Assembly: GCA_004347695.1 (NCBI GenBank)
Contig: SLTK01000007.1
Coordinates: 164,823 to 228,822 of the forward strand
DNA length: 64,000 nt
Direction: 5' to 3'
Origin: Chloroflexota bacterium
GTDB taxonomy: Bacteria > Chloroflexota > Anaerolineae > Anaerolineales > Anaerolineaceae
Shown: one piece after another, positions 7,440 to 16,145 of the stretch
Position numbering within the stretch: position 1 is the stretch's first letter
Layout of the letters: every line of letters starts with the position of its first letter
Made by a program: the position numbers and the translations under genes
Notes under the pieces: model-generated
Databases searched by the model: none
The model's input: only the letters and a program-made list of their open reading frames with translations
Told to the model about the DNA's origin: nothing

Positions 7440-8318
7440 TTATTTTTGATAAACCCTTACATAGTCTACCAGCATCTGCTGCGGGAAGGTACTGGTCTCA
7501 TCCGGGTAACCCGGCCAGGCGCCGCCAACAGCTACATTGAGAATAAGGAAAAAAGGATGATCGAATACCCACGGGCGCGATGCTGAGAAGCGTTCTTTGG
7601 GCAGCACGCCGTATGGCTCGTCATCCATGTACCAGCGGATTTCAGCCTCATCCCACTCCAGAGCAAAGACATGAAAATCGTCCTTGAAAGTCTGTCCGGC
7701 AGGCAGCGCGTAGAAGTGGCTGATCCCGTTGGCGCCGGAATAACCCGGGCCGTGAACTGTTCCATAAACCTTTTCCGGTTCACGCCCGATATTTTCCATG
7801 ATATCGATCTCGCCGCAGTTTGGCCAACCGGCTGCCGCAATATCGCTGCCAAGCATCCAAAAAGCCGGCCAAATCCCATTTCCGTACGGCAGCTTCATCC
7901 GCGCTTCTACTCGTCCGTAGGTAAAATCAAAGCGCTCCCGGGTCAGGATGCGCGCCGAAGTATATCTACATTGCCCATACCAGCAGTTCAACGACCGGGA
8001 ATCGCCTTCTGCTATCTCGATGGCGCGTATTACCAGTGAACCGGCGCCGTCAGTAGCTGCATTTTCTGGCTGGTCCGTGTAATATTGCCACTCCTGGTTT
8101 CCCCAGCCCTCGCCCCCCAGATCAAATGTCCATTTGGCCGGGTCAGGAGGGCTTCCGGCGGGCGCACCGAATTCGTCATTCCAGATAAGGCTCCAGCCGC
8201 CAGGTAATACCGTCGGGTCCGGAGATGATGTGGGTAATTGCGTCATTTTCAATCCAGTTGGGCTGCAGGATGCCATAATTGAGGAGACCAGCAGACTTAT
8301 CGAAATAAATAGCTTCAT
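7440..8318 (-). CDS. GH16 endo-beta-glucanase (laminarinase-like) lipoprotein
   Basis: GH16 enzyme of 292 residues that would cut beta-1,3- or mixed-linkage glucans. The catalytic motif GEIDIMENIG holds the nucleophile Glu170 and acid/base Glu175 with Asp172 between them. The extra methionine (E-I-D-I-M-E spacing) is typical of laminarinase-like members. A lipoprotein signal (MKLFISISLLVSSIMASC, Cys18) and a short Ser/Pro linker place it on the outer face of the cytoplasmic membrane. Other family landmarks are GNGIWPAFWMLG, FHVFALEWDE and MLVDYVRVYQK. It overlaps the upstream ATPase gene by 4 nt. Confidence 0.93.
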   Translation of the reverse strand: MKLFISISLLVSSIMASCSPTGLKMTQLPTSSPDPTVLPGGWSLIWNDEFGAPAGSPPDPAKWTFDLGGEGWGNQEWQYYTDQPENAATDGAGSLVIRAIEIAEGDSRSLNCWYGQCRYTSARILTRERFDFTYGRVEARMKLPYGNGIWPAFWMLGSDIAAAGWPNCGEIDIMENIGREPEKVYGTVHGPGYSGANGISHFYALPAGQTFKDDFHVFALEWDEAEIRWYMDDEPYGVLPKERFSASRPWVFDHPFFLILNVAVGGAWPGYPDETSTFPQQMLVDYVRVYQK

Positions 8319-9448
8319 TCAGCCGCTTGAAAAGCCTGTTCCGTTTCGGGGTCGAACAATCTGATTTGCCCGCCGTCGATGGCGACGCGCAACCGGCTGC
8401 CAATGTCCAGCTCACTCTCATCCACGCCGGTGAACACGGCCGAGGCATGCACGATGTCATTGAATTTTAGCGCGACGATGATCTCACTTACCAGCGCCTC
8501 GACGAAAGTGATTTCCCCTTCCAGGTGGCTGAGCGGCGCCTGCAATTCGCTGTCAGCAGCCATGCCGGCCGGATATATGGCGGCCGGAGGGATGCCCACC
8601 ACAACTCTTTTGCCTTGGTAGTTCAGCAGTGAAGGATTCCAGTAATCCGGTAACGTCAGCGCCAACCCGGGCGTAAATTCAACCCGCAGCCGACCTTGTC
8701 CGTCTGTCGCCAAAATCCCTGAGAGCAGATTCATGGGCGGCGTGCCAATAAACCCCGCCACAAAAAGGTTGGCTGGGTTTTGAATCAGATCATTCGAAGT
8801 ACCCACCTGCTGCAGTTTACCCTGGGCAATGATTGCGATGCGGTCGGCGATTGCAAGCGCCTCGTTCTGGTCGTGAGTGACATACAGGCTTGGCTTCTGC
8901 TTCATACGGTGCAGCATGATGATGTCGCGGCGCGCCTGTGCGCGTAATTTCGGGTCCAGGTTGGAAATGGGTTCGTCGAACAGATACACTTCGGCATCTT
9001 TGGCCAGCGCCCGCGCCAGTGAAACCCGCTGCTGCTCGCCGCCTGACAGGTCAACAATCACCCTGTCGATCAGCGGGGTGAGGCCCAACCGGTCGGCAGA
9101 CTCTTTGACCCGCGTGGCAATTTCAGCCCTGGGCATGCCGCGCGCCTCCAGGCCATAAGCGATGTTCTCGAAAACGTTCATGTGCGGGTAGAGACCGTAA
9201 TCCTGAAATACCATGCCGACGTTGCGGTCGCGCGGCGGGATATTGGTGATATCCCTGTCTGCCAGCAAGATACGCCCGCTATCTGCCTTCTCGATGCCGC
9301 TGATTACTTTAAGGATGGTGCTTTTTCCACCACCTGATGGGCCTAACAACACGAAGAATTCGCCATCGCGGACACTAAAGGAAATATTGGCAATGACTTC
9401 TTTGGAGCCGTAGGATTTAACCAGATTTTGGACTTCGAGCTGTCCCAT
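8315..9448 (-). CDS. ABC transporter ATPase, MalK/UgpC type (third in operon)
   Basis: Sugar-import ATPase of 377 residues with Walker A GPSGGGKST, signature LSGGEQQR, Walker B VYLFDEP and H-loop YVTHDQ all intact. The C-terminal third is a TOBE/regulatory domain as in MalK. It is the third of three MalK-type ATPases in this operon, separated from the other two by the DUF624-like gene. It could pair with one of the others as a heterodimer, or serve a different permease. Sequence alone does not decide. ATG at 9448 is 2 bp from the upstream stop, so translation is probably coupled. Confidence 0.93.
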   Translation of the reverse strand: MGQLEVQNLVKSYGSKEVIANISFSVRDGEFFVLLGPSGGGKSTILKVISGIEKADSGRILLADRDITNIPPRDRNVGMVFQDYGLYPHMNVFENIAYGLEARGMPRAEIATRVKESADRLGLTPLIDRVIVDLSGGEQQRVSLARALAKDAEVYLFDEPISNLDPKLRAQARRDIIMLHRMKQKPSLYVTHDQNEALAIADRIAIIAQGKLQQVGTSNDLIQNPANLFVAGFIGTPPMNLLSGILATDGQGRLRVEFTPGLALTLPDYWNPSLLNYQGKRVVVGIPPAAIYPAGMAADSELQAPLSHLEGEITFVEALVSEIIVALKFNDIVHASAVFTGVDESELDIGSRLRVAIDGGQIRLFDPETEQAFQAAE

Positions 9449-9450
9449 TA

Positions 9451-10137
9451 TTACCTCGCAGGATGTACGGCATGATAAAGTTGAACTTGAATCAACACCA
9501 CCAACACCGGCACGATCAAAAAAAGACCGCCAATCGAAATGATCCCCAGCGCCAAAGCCAGCAGCGAAATGAATCCTGCCAGGAGCGTCTTGCCGGGCTG
9601 CCGCCAGACCAGACGGACTGACGCGCTGAATAACTGAACAGGCGAAGCATGCGGCTGATAGATAAACAACGTTCCCCAGTACAGTGAAAATAGCGCTAAA
9701 AACAGGATGCTTGCCCGAGTCAGCACATCCAGGACGAGAAGTTTGTTCTGAACTGCCAGAGTTGCCGCCATCACCAGCCAGAAAAACAGGCTGTACAACG
9801 GCAGCAGTTTGACCAGTGACGGTTTGAACTGGGCTTTCAAGCTGCTTTTCACCAGATCCGGGCTAAGCGGAACACCCTGACTGGTCTGTGCCAGCGAATC
9901 AAACAGCACTGCTGAAGCGGGTATGAACGCAAACGCAGTATAAGTGGTCAACCCGATGCGCAGCCAGTCCGGCAAACCGGGGAACGCCCAGGCTGCCAGC
10001 GCAGGCAACAACTGCACAGCCCAGGCAACATTGAGCAGGATCATGCGCTCCAATTGATCGCCGATCAGGGCAATCGAGCGCCAGAGCAGTCCGCGTTCTT
10101 CTTCCGGGCGCGGCCCGGAGTCGTCAAAAAATGGCAT
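9451..10137 (-). CDS. DUF624 (YesL-like) integral membrane protein
   Basis: A 228-residue protein with about five hydrophobic segments (around 30-55, 60-80, 110-130, 135-155 and 185-220) and no catalytic motifs. The pattern LLNVAWAVQLLPALAAW, then a PASAVLFDSLAQ segment and a loop ending in FKPSLVKLLPLYSLF, resembles DUF624/YesL proteins that accompany sugar ABC importers. The function of that family is not established. It is placed between two ATPase genes with 2-3 bp spacing on both sides, so it is almost certainly made together with the transporter. Confidence 0.6.
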   Translation of the reverse strand: MPFFDDSGPRPEEERGLLWRSIALIGDQLERMILLNVAWAVQLLPALAAWAFPGLPDWLRIGLTTYTAFAFIPASAVLFDSLAQTSQGVPLSPDLVKSSLKAQFKPSLVKLLPLYSLFFWLVMAATLAVQNKLLVLDVLTRASILFLALFSLYWGTLFIYQPHASPVQLFSASVRLVWRQPGKTLLAGFISLLALALGIISIGGLFLIVPVLVVLIQVQLYHAVHPAR

Positions 10138-10139
10138 GG

Positions 10140-11261
10140 TCAGGGACTCAGGATGGAACGTTCAGACTCAAGGTCGAAGAAATGCGCCCTGGCCATATTG
10201 ATTGCCAAAGGCACCTCTTTACCAATGTAGCTGGCCGGCATGCGTGTGCGCAGCGTGGCGGTATAATCGGCGGCTGTTTCATCCAGCGTGCTCAAGTACA
10301 CCGCACAACCGGTCGAGGATGGTTCGATCACATTAACCGCGCCCTGCAATTGGTTGAATTCCGTCACCGCAAAAGGCGCCATGCGCGGCACATGCAAATC
10401 CTCAGGCCGCACGCCAAACTTGACCTGTCTGCCGACATACGGCAGCAAGGCTGACCGGTTTGCTTCAGAGATTTCCAACGAAAAAGCCGGATGGCGGGCA
10501 AACAGTGTACCGTTTTCAGACACAATGTCAACATCAAACAGGTTGATGCTGGGCGTCCCGATAAAGTAGGCCACAAACAGGCTGTGCGGACGTTCGTACA
10601 GTTCAGCACCGGTGCCAATTTGCACGATGTGCCCGTCGCGCATGACCGCAATGCGATCCCCCATTGCCATGGCTTCTGATTGATCGTGGGTGACATACAC
10701 GCTCGGTTTTTTCTTTTCGTTGTGCAACGCCATAATATCTTCGCGCGCTTGATAGCGTAATTGAGCGTCCAGGTTGGCCAAAGGCTCGTCGTACAGATAT
10801 AACTCGGCGTCGCGCACCATGGCACGCGCCAGGGCAACGCGCTGGCGCTCACCTCCGCTTAACTGACGTGGTTTGCGCCCCAACAAATGGTCGATGCGAA
10901 AGGTTTTGGCGGCTTTAGGAACCCTTTCCTTCACCAGGGCATTGGGCACATGACGCGAACGCAGCCCGTAGGCAATGTTTTCGTAGACCGTATAATGGGG
11001 AAAGACCGCGTAATCCTGAAATACCATAGCAACATTCCGATCGCGCGGGCGGATGTCGTTGACGCGTTTTTCGCCGAAGAAAATGTCCCCGCTCGATGCC
11101 TGTTCCAACCCGGCCAGCATGCGCAGCGTGGTGGTCTTCCCGCAGCCGGACGGCCCGACCAGCACCAGGAATTCGTGTTCACCCAGCTCGAAGCTGATGT
11201 CGTTTACAGCAATTTTGGTGTCAAATTCTTTGGTCAAATGCGATATTCGGGTGGAAGGCAT
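10140..11261 (-). CDS. ABC transporter ATPase, MalK/UgpC type (second in operon)
   Basis: Sugar-import ATPase of 373 residues with Walker A GPSGCGKTT, signature LSGGERQR, Walker B LYLYDEP, D-loop NLD and H-loop YVTHDQ. The C-terminal TOBE region contains GVRPEDLHVP, as in MalK. All catalytic residues are present. It is preceded by a good Shine-Dalgarno (AGGAGG) 10 nt after the stop of the first ATPase. It probably energises the MalF/MalG-type permeases encoded upstream. Confidence 0.93.
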   Translation of the reverse strand: MPSTRISHLTKEFDTKIAVNDISFELGEHEFLVLVGPSGCGKTTTLRMLAGLEQASSGDIFFGEKRVNDIRPRDRNVAMVFQDYAVFPHYTVYENIAYGLRSRHVPNALVKERVPKAAKTFRIDHLLGRKPRQLSGGERQRVALARAMVRDAELYLYDEPLANLDAQLRYQAREDIMALHNEKKKPSVYVTHDQSEAMAMGDRIAVMRDGHIVQIGTGAELYERPHSLFVAYFIGTPSINLFDVDIVSENGTLFARHPAFSLEISEANRSALLPYVGRQVKFGVRPEDLHVPRMAPFAVTEFNQLQGAVNVIEPSSTGCAVYLSTLDETAADYTATLRTRMPASYIGKEVPLAINMARAHFFDLESERSILSP

Positions 11262-11271
11262 GCCTCACCTC

Positions 11272-12402
11272 CTAAAATAAATCCGGAACGCCCGGAGTTA
11301 GAATGGCAGTTTCGGAGTCAGCGGCAAAGAAATGAGCTTGTGTCCAGTCGGGTGTCAAAAACACCTGCTTGACCTCCGCAGGAAAGTCCAGCGCAACCAG
11401 TGCATTGACAAACAATCGTCCAATTTGACCGCCAAGGAAGGCGGCCCGCTCGGTGAACAGACGCTCCACGCGCGTGACAACGACAGGAATGCCGCCAGTG
11501 GGGGCTTGGTTCACCAGCCAACCCTCCGGCCGCACACCCAGCCGTAATTTTCCTGCCGGCAGTTTATCAACCAGTTCTGGCGGCAACGGCAGCGACATTT
11601 CTACACTCTCGATACACAATGACTGCCCCTGCACTTCAGCAGGCAGGACGTTCATCGGCGGGGTTCCAATCAATGTGGCGACGAACAGGTCAACCGGCGA
11701 GTAATACAACTCATCAAAAGTGCCAAACTGCACAACCTGCCCGGCGCGCATGACCGCAATGCGATCGCCCATGAAAATGGCTTCCTGCTGGTCATGGGTG
11801 ACATATAAAGCGGTGATGCCAAATTTCTTTAGCAGGCGTTTGATCTCGGTGCGGGTGCGTTCGCGCAGCTTGGCGTCCAGGTTGGAAATGGGTTCGTCCA
11901 TCAGGAAAACGTTGGGGTCGCGCACAATGCAGCGCGCAATACCGACCCGTTGTTTCTCGCCGCCCGAGAGCGTATCGACCTGGCGCCCCATCAGCAGGTC
12001 GAACCCGATTCCCATCAGCTCAGCCACTTCTTTCAGCCGCTGCTGCTTTTCTTCCTCGGTCTTCTTGCGCACCTCGAAGTAATAGCTCAGGTTATCTTCG
12101 CCCTCTTTGCTGGGATACAACGCGTAATCCTGAAAGACCATGCCAACACCTCGCGCCTGTGGTGAGATGTTGGTGACATCCACTTTATCATACAGGATGC
12201 GTCCGGAATCGGCCGGCTCCAACCCGGCGATAACCTTGAGCAGTGTACTTTTGCCGCAGCCAGACGGCCCTACCACGCTAACAGTTTCACCGTTCGCTAT
12301 TTTCAGGCTGACGTTCACCAGCCCGGAAACAGGCCTGGTCTCGCTGGAACCCAGCGGCGGGTAGTACTGCCTGGACACATTTTCTACGGTGACGCTGCTC
12401 AT
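11272..12402 (-). CDS. ABC transporter ATPase, MalK/UgpC type (first in operon)
   Basis: Sugar-import ATPase of 376 residues with Walker A GPSGCGKST, signature LSGGEKQR, Walker B VFLMDEP and H-loop YVTHDQ. There is an insertion in the helical region (EGEDNLSYYFEVRKKTEEEKQQ) that the other two copies lack. The C-terminal regulatory domain has LGVRPEGW. The start ATG overlaps the stop of the permease gene by 4 nt, so this copy is the one most directly coupled to the permeases. It may form a heterodimer with the second ATPase. Confidence 0.93.
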   Translation of the reverse strand: MSSVTVENVSRQYYPPLGSSETRPVSGLVNVSLKIANGETVSVVGPSGCGKSTLLKVIAGLEPADSGRILYDKVDVTNISPQARGVGMVFQDYALYPSKEGEDNLSYYFEVRKKTEEEKQQRLKEVAELMGIGFDLLMGRQVDTLSGGEKQRVGIARCIVRDPNVFLMDEPISNLDAKLRERTRTEIKRLLKKFGITALYVTHDQQEAIFMGDRIAVMRAGQVVQFGTFDELYYSPVDLFVATLIGTPPMNVLPAEVQGQSLCIESVEMSLPLPPELVDKLPAGKLRLGVRPEGWLVNQAPTGGIPVVVTRVERLFTERAAFLGGQIGRLFVNALVALDFPAEVKQVFLTPDWTQAHFFAADSETAILTPGVPDLF

Positions 12403-13412
12403 TTAAGTCCCTGGATGCGCACGCCCTTTAGCAAGTATTCGCGGGCAAAGATGAAGAAGATGAACACCGGCAGCGCCTGCAGCAAGCCCAGCACCATCAG
12501 CCCGTTCCACGACAGGCCCTGTTCGACCAACGGCGCTATGGCGGATGACGCTCCCAGAGCGGTCATGGTACTGGTCGTACCGGCGCCCGAAAAAGCGTCG
12601 GAAATGCGCCGGATTGCCAGTGTCAACGGAGCGATGGCGCTGTCCTGAATCACCACCAACGGCCAAAGATAACTATCCCATACCCCACCAAAGGTGAAGT
12701 AGGTAGTGACAGCATACACCGGTAAACTCATGGGCACAATAATGCGGCGGAAAATGTTGAACTCAGAGCCGCCATCTACCCGGGCAGCATTGATGATCGA
12801 ATCGGGGATGCCATCGAAAAAACCCTTGAACAACAGGAAATTGGAAGCGCTAAAGCCAGCCGGTAAAATCACCGCCCAGATCGTGTTCCAAATCCGCAGA
12901 GTCGGGAATGCGATATCGGTGCCGGGGATGTTAGGCGGCACAGGCAGCGGAAAAGGAAAGTTGCGGGTCAACAGGAAGGAAGGAATCAGCGTGACAATCC
13001 CCGGCAGCATTAACGTGCCAATAAAGAAGATGAACAGCGGCTTGGTCGCGCGCCCCTTGATCAATTTGCTGGTGGCATACGCTGCCAGCGAGGTCACCGG
13101 TATGGAAAGGATAATCGTTCCCAGCGTCATCAACGTGGAATTCAAGAAATAGCGGCTGAGCGGTTGCGAGAGCAACGATTTGGCGATATCCGAGATGTTC
13201 CAGATCAACGACCAGCCCACCAGGGTGGGATTCTTCGGCCAAAGCGTGGGTGGCATGGCCATGGCTTCGGCGGCCGGTTTGAGGCTGGTGGAGATCATGA
13301 TAAAAAACGGAATCAGATGAAGGATAATACCCAGCCAGAGCAAAATATTCATCAATGACCAGGCCACGCGCATGCGTGGTTGTTTTCGGCCAACCAAAGG
13401 GAATAAGCTCAC
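12399..13412 (-). CDS. ABC sugar permease, MalG/UgpE type
   Basis: Inner-membrane permease of 337 residues with six predicted membrane helices. The cytoplasmic coupling EAA-like loop appears as INAARVDGGSEFNIFRRIIVP. The start is GTG at 13412 behind GGAGG. It is the second of two permease subunits and sits 9 bp downstream of the first. The ATPase gene follows with a 4-nt overlap. Carbohydrate uptake family 1, which takes up oligosaccharides, is the best match. Confidence 0.92.
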   Translation of the reverse strand: MSLFPLVGRKQPRMRVAWSLMNILLWLGIILHLIPFFIMISTSLKPAAEAMAMPPTLWPKNPTLVGWSLIWNISDIAKSLLSQPLSRYFLNSTLMTLGTIILSIPVTSLAAYATSKLIKGRATKPLFIFFIGTLMLPGIVTLIPSFLLTRNFPFPLPVPPNIPGTDIAFPTLRIWNTIWAVILPAGFSASNFLLFKGFFDGIPDSIINAARVDGGSEFNIFRRIIVPMSLPVYAVTTYFTFGGVWDSYLWPLVVIQDSAIAPLTLAIRRISDAFSGAGTTSTMTALGASSAIAPLVEQGLSWNGLMVLGLLQALPVFIFFIFAREYLLKGVRIQGLK

Positions 13413-13421
13413 GGTATCCTC

Positions 13422-14345
13422 CTACACATCCGGATCATCTTTGAAAAAGGCGCGATACAACAGCACCAACACCATGATGACGATAAAGAGCAGCACCGCC
13501 AGCGAGGTCGAGTCACCGTAACGACCCTCGTTGAGCAGCGTAAACATGTACATAACCACCGTACGGCTGGCGCCGTTCGGGCCGCCGCGGGTCATCAGAT
13601 CGGGGAAGGTGAATTCCTGCAGCGAGCCGATTATCGAGAACACCAGCGTCATCGAAATGATCGGGCGCAGGCGTGGCAATGAAATTGTCCAAATCTTGCG
13701 CCAGAAACCGGCCCCTTCGATCTCGGCTGCTTCATAATACGACTTCGGAATTCCTTGCAAGCCTGTCATATAGTACAGGCCTGGCCCGAACATCAAAATC
13801 CCGGGGAATATCAACCAGAAGATGACCCAGCTTTCGCTGCTTAAAAAGGCCTGCGGTTCCATGCCCAGCACAGCAGTGGCGATCCATTGGAAAATGCCGA
13901 ATTGTTCGTTGTACAAGTAACGCCAGAACAAAGTGCTGGCGATGCCGCTCAACGGGACGAACCATAGCAGCATCATGACGCGCATCAATTTGGCCGGAAT
14001 CTCCAGCAAAAAGATGGCAATCAGGATGGGAATGCCAAAGGTCAGCAGCATAGAGCCGATGCCGTAGATAAACGTGATCTTGAAGGACATGCTGACCAGT
14101 GGGTCAGCCAACAGGCGAGAATAATTATTCAGCCCCTGGAAGGTGACCGCTCCACGGATAGGCGCGTTGGTCAGACTCAGGAAAAATGCAATGACCATCG
14201 GATACCACCCCCAGAAGAACTGGAAAACCAGCGCCGGAATGGCAAAAAGCCAATACTGCCAGCGATTGGCTCCTTTGGTGGTATCGACAGCTTGGACGGC
14301 GGCAGGAGTCTCGACAGGAGCAACCTGTTCTGAGCTGATAGCCAT
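13422..14345 (-). CDS. ABC sugar permease, MalF/UgpA type
   Basis: Inner-membrane permease of 307 residues with six helices after a cytoplasmic N-terminus. The EAA-like loop is YEAAEIEGAGFWRKIWTISLPRLRP. It pairs with the MalG-type subunit encoded next. It is separated from the solute-binding protein gene by a 59-bp gap containing a strong hairpin, which probably keeps the binding-protein message more abundant than the permease message. Confidence 0.92.
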   Translation of the reverse strand: MAISSEQVAPVETPAAVQAVDTTKGANRWQYWLFAIPALVFQFFWGWYPMVIAFFLSLTNAPIRGAVTFQGLNNYSRLLADPLVSMSFKITFIYGIGSMLLTFGIPILIAIFLLEIPAKLMRVMMLLWFVPLSGIASTLFWRYLYNEQFGIFQWIATAVLGMEPQAFLSSESWVIFWLIFPGILMFGPGLYYMTGLQGIPKSYYEAAEIEGAGFWRKIWTISLPRLRPIISMTLVFSIIGSLQEFTFPDLMTRGGPNGASRTVVMYMFTLLNEGRYGDSTSLAVLLFIVIMVLVLLYRAFFKDDPDV

Positions 14346-14366
14346 AGATTTTACCTCTCCAGCGAG

Positions 14367-14395
14367 ACCCTGGAAGTTTATTCAACCTCCAGGGT
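14367..14395 (-). promoter_or_regulatory. Intercistronic hairpin between binding-protein and permease genes
   Basis: Inverted arms ACCCTGGA and TCCAGGGT flank a 13-nt centre, starting 10 nt after the solute-binding protein stop. No U-run follows, so it is more likely an mRNA-stabilising or processing structure than a terminator. Such hairpins commonly set a high ratio of binding protein to permease. Confidence 0.6.
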
Positions 14396-14404
14396 TCACC
14401 TGAT

Positions 14405-16072
14405 TTACCCGAAATTCGGTTTAATGCGCAGATCGTAGAATGGTTTGAAACGCTGATCGTAGAATTCCGGAGCGTTAGCCTGCAGGTAAGTCGTGACTTC
14501 TGCGTAGTAGCGTTGGATGCCTTCGGCGAAGGCGTTTTCGTCCACGCCGGAAGGGAAGGTTTTAGCCTGCTGGTTAAATATGTTTTCCAGTTCGGCAGCG
14601 TCCGTCTTGACATCGAATGGGTCTTGCGAGTACGCCCAGCGGGTCAGTTTGTCGTACCAGGGCGTATCCCCGGGGCCGCGGTTGACTTCGGCAGGAGTGT
14701 ATTCACCAGGCTCGGGTTGTTTAGGCTGATTGAAAATGGTCTGCAACCGTTTGGCATAATAGGGTCCTGCAGCGTCATTAAGCGAACCTTCGATCCCAGG
14801 AATATTCTCCGAGAACTTGTTGGCATATGGCCAGCGAATGGCGCGAATGACCTCACTGGCGTCCTTGTTGGCAGAGTAGATTTCGTTGGTCGTGGTTACA
14901 AAACCGTCGCCAAGCAGCATATAGGTAAACAACGAGACCGCTTTATCCAGTTCCACCGGTTTCAGGTCTGGATTAAAACCCCAGGCGCTGACCGCAAACG
15001 GCAGTTGATAGGTATAGCCTTTCGGACCCAGCGGCTGGCGGGCAAAACTCATATACTTATCGGCTTCCAGGATGGTTTTATTCATCTTGCCAGCCATATC
15101 AGAAAAGAACAGGTGGATACCGGGGGTCATGGCAGCCCGGTCTTCATAGAAGGCGGCAGCCAATTGGCCATTTTGCGAAAAGTCCCAGAAATTGGGATCG
15201 GTGTAAACCGACTGGTCTTCAAAGAGCATACCGCGCCAAAGATCTACGCCTTCAACGATATCATCCGCAAAGGTGGTGAAGTCCCATTTCCAGTTGAAGC
15301 TGCGACCGGGAATGGGATAGCGCGTGAGCAGACCGTCGAAGTCGATGCCGTAGGATGGCAGGATCCAATCGAGTGCATAGGCAGCCATTGCCAGCCCCTT
15401 CCGATCGCCCTTGGTCAGCTTGAGCGCCATTTCGCGCATATCCTGCCAGGTCCAGGTCAACGGAATGTCTTCCATGCCAATTTCGGCCAGGTGTTCACGG
15501 TTATAGAAAAAGCCTTCGCTCGAGACAATTTCGTAAGGAATGCCAAAATACGTCCCATCCTGGGATTTCCAACGCGAGGTACTGGCCGCCACTTGCGGCG
15601 CCAGCTTATCCAGCACGCCGTTTTTAGCAACAGCCTCGCTGATATCGGCAAACAAACCTTCCGCATTGGAAGCCTGGATACCGGGGACGTTCCAGCCGCC
15701 CAGTACACCGATGGGAAAGCAGAAGGGCGCAGTGCCGCCGGCGACCGCCGTACGCAGCCCGGCAGCATCCCAGGGATTGAACTCGATGCGTTCGAGTGTC
15801 ACGCCAGGGTTCAGGTCCAACCAGGCTTGCAAGGCTTTGTTATAACCGGCATTGAATGTACCCGGCGCGGCATCGGTGAAGGCAATATCGATTGGCCAGC
15901 CTGAGGTCTTCAACGTAACATTGACCGAGGCATTTGCTCCGGGGGTATTCGGCGTGCCGGGGACACCGGTCGGTGACTTTACACCGCAGGATGCCAGGGC
16001 AGCAGCGCCGCCGGACAGCGCCATCATCCTGAGAAAATCGCGGCGATTTAGTCTAAAAGCAGGGTTCGTCAT
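14405..16072 (-). CDS. ABC transporter solute-binding lipoprotein (family 1)
   Basis: Extracellular sugar-binding protein of 555 residues, longer than typical (about 420). The N-terminus combines a twin-arginine motif (NRRDFLRMM, residues 9-17) with a lipobox ending ALASC (Cys29), so it is probably exported folded by Tat and lipid-anchored. A Ser/Thr/Pro-rich spacer follows. The body is rich in aromatic residues (for example RSFNWKWDFTTFADD), fitting carbohydrate binding. The size suggests a large oligosaccharide ligand, which would match beta-glucan fragments from GH16 and GH30. ATG at 16072 lies behind GGAGG. Confidence 0.92.
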   Translation of the reverse strand: MTNPAFRLNRRDFLRMMALSGGAAALASCGVKSPTGVPGTPNTPGANASVNVTLKTSGWPIDIAFTDAAPGTFNAGYNKALQAWLDLNPGVTLERIEFNPWDAAGLRTAVAGGTAPFCFPIGVLGGWNVPGIQASNAEGLFADISEAVAKNGVLDKLAPQVAASTSRWKSQDGTYFGIPYEIVSSEGFFYNREHLAEIGMEDIPLTWTWQDMREMALKLTKGDRKGLAMAAYALDWILPSYGIDFDGLLTRYPIPGRSFNWKWDFTTFADDIVEGVDLWRGMLFEDQSVYTDPNFWDFSQNGQLAAAFYEDRAAMTPGIHLFFSDMAGKMNKTILEADKYMSFARQPLGPKGYTYQLPFAVSAWGFNPDLKPVELDKAVSLFTYMLLGDGFVTTTNEIYSANKDASEVIRAIRWPYANKFSENIPGIEGSLNDAAGPYYAKRLQTIFNQPKQPEPGEYTPAEVNRGPGDTPWYDKLTRWAYSQDPFDVKTDAAELENIFNQQAKTFPSGVDENAFAEGIQRYYAEVTTYLQANAPEFYDQRFKPFYDLRIKPNFG

Positions 16073-16145
16073 TTTTTACCTCCATCGCGAGCAAAACCAT
16101 TGAGCGAATGGCGCGTCCTCATACCGGGTCGAAGCAATGATGCCA

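Noticed and set aside
14513-15904. Long plus-strand frame opposite the solute-binding protein gene (463 codons)
   Set aside because: It is the antisense shadow of a well-supported gene. No family similarity, no ribosome-binding site, and composition unlike a protein.
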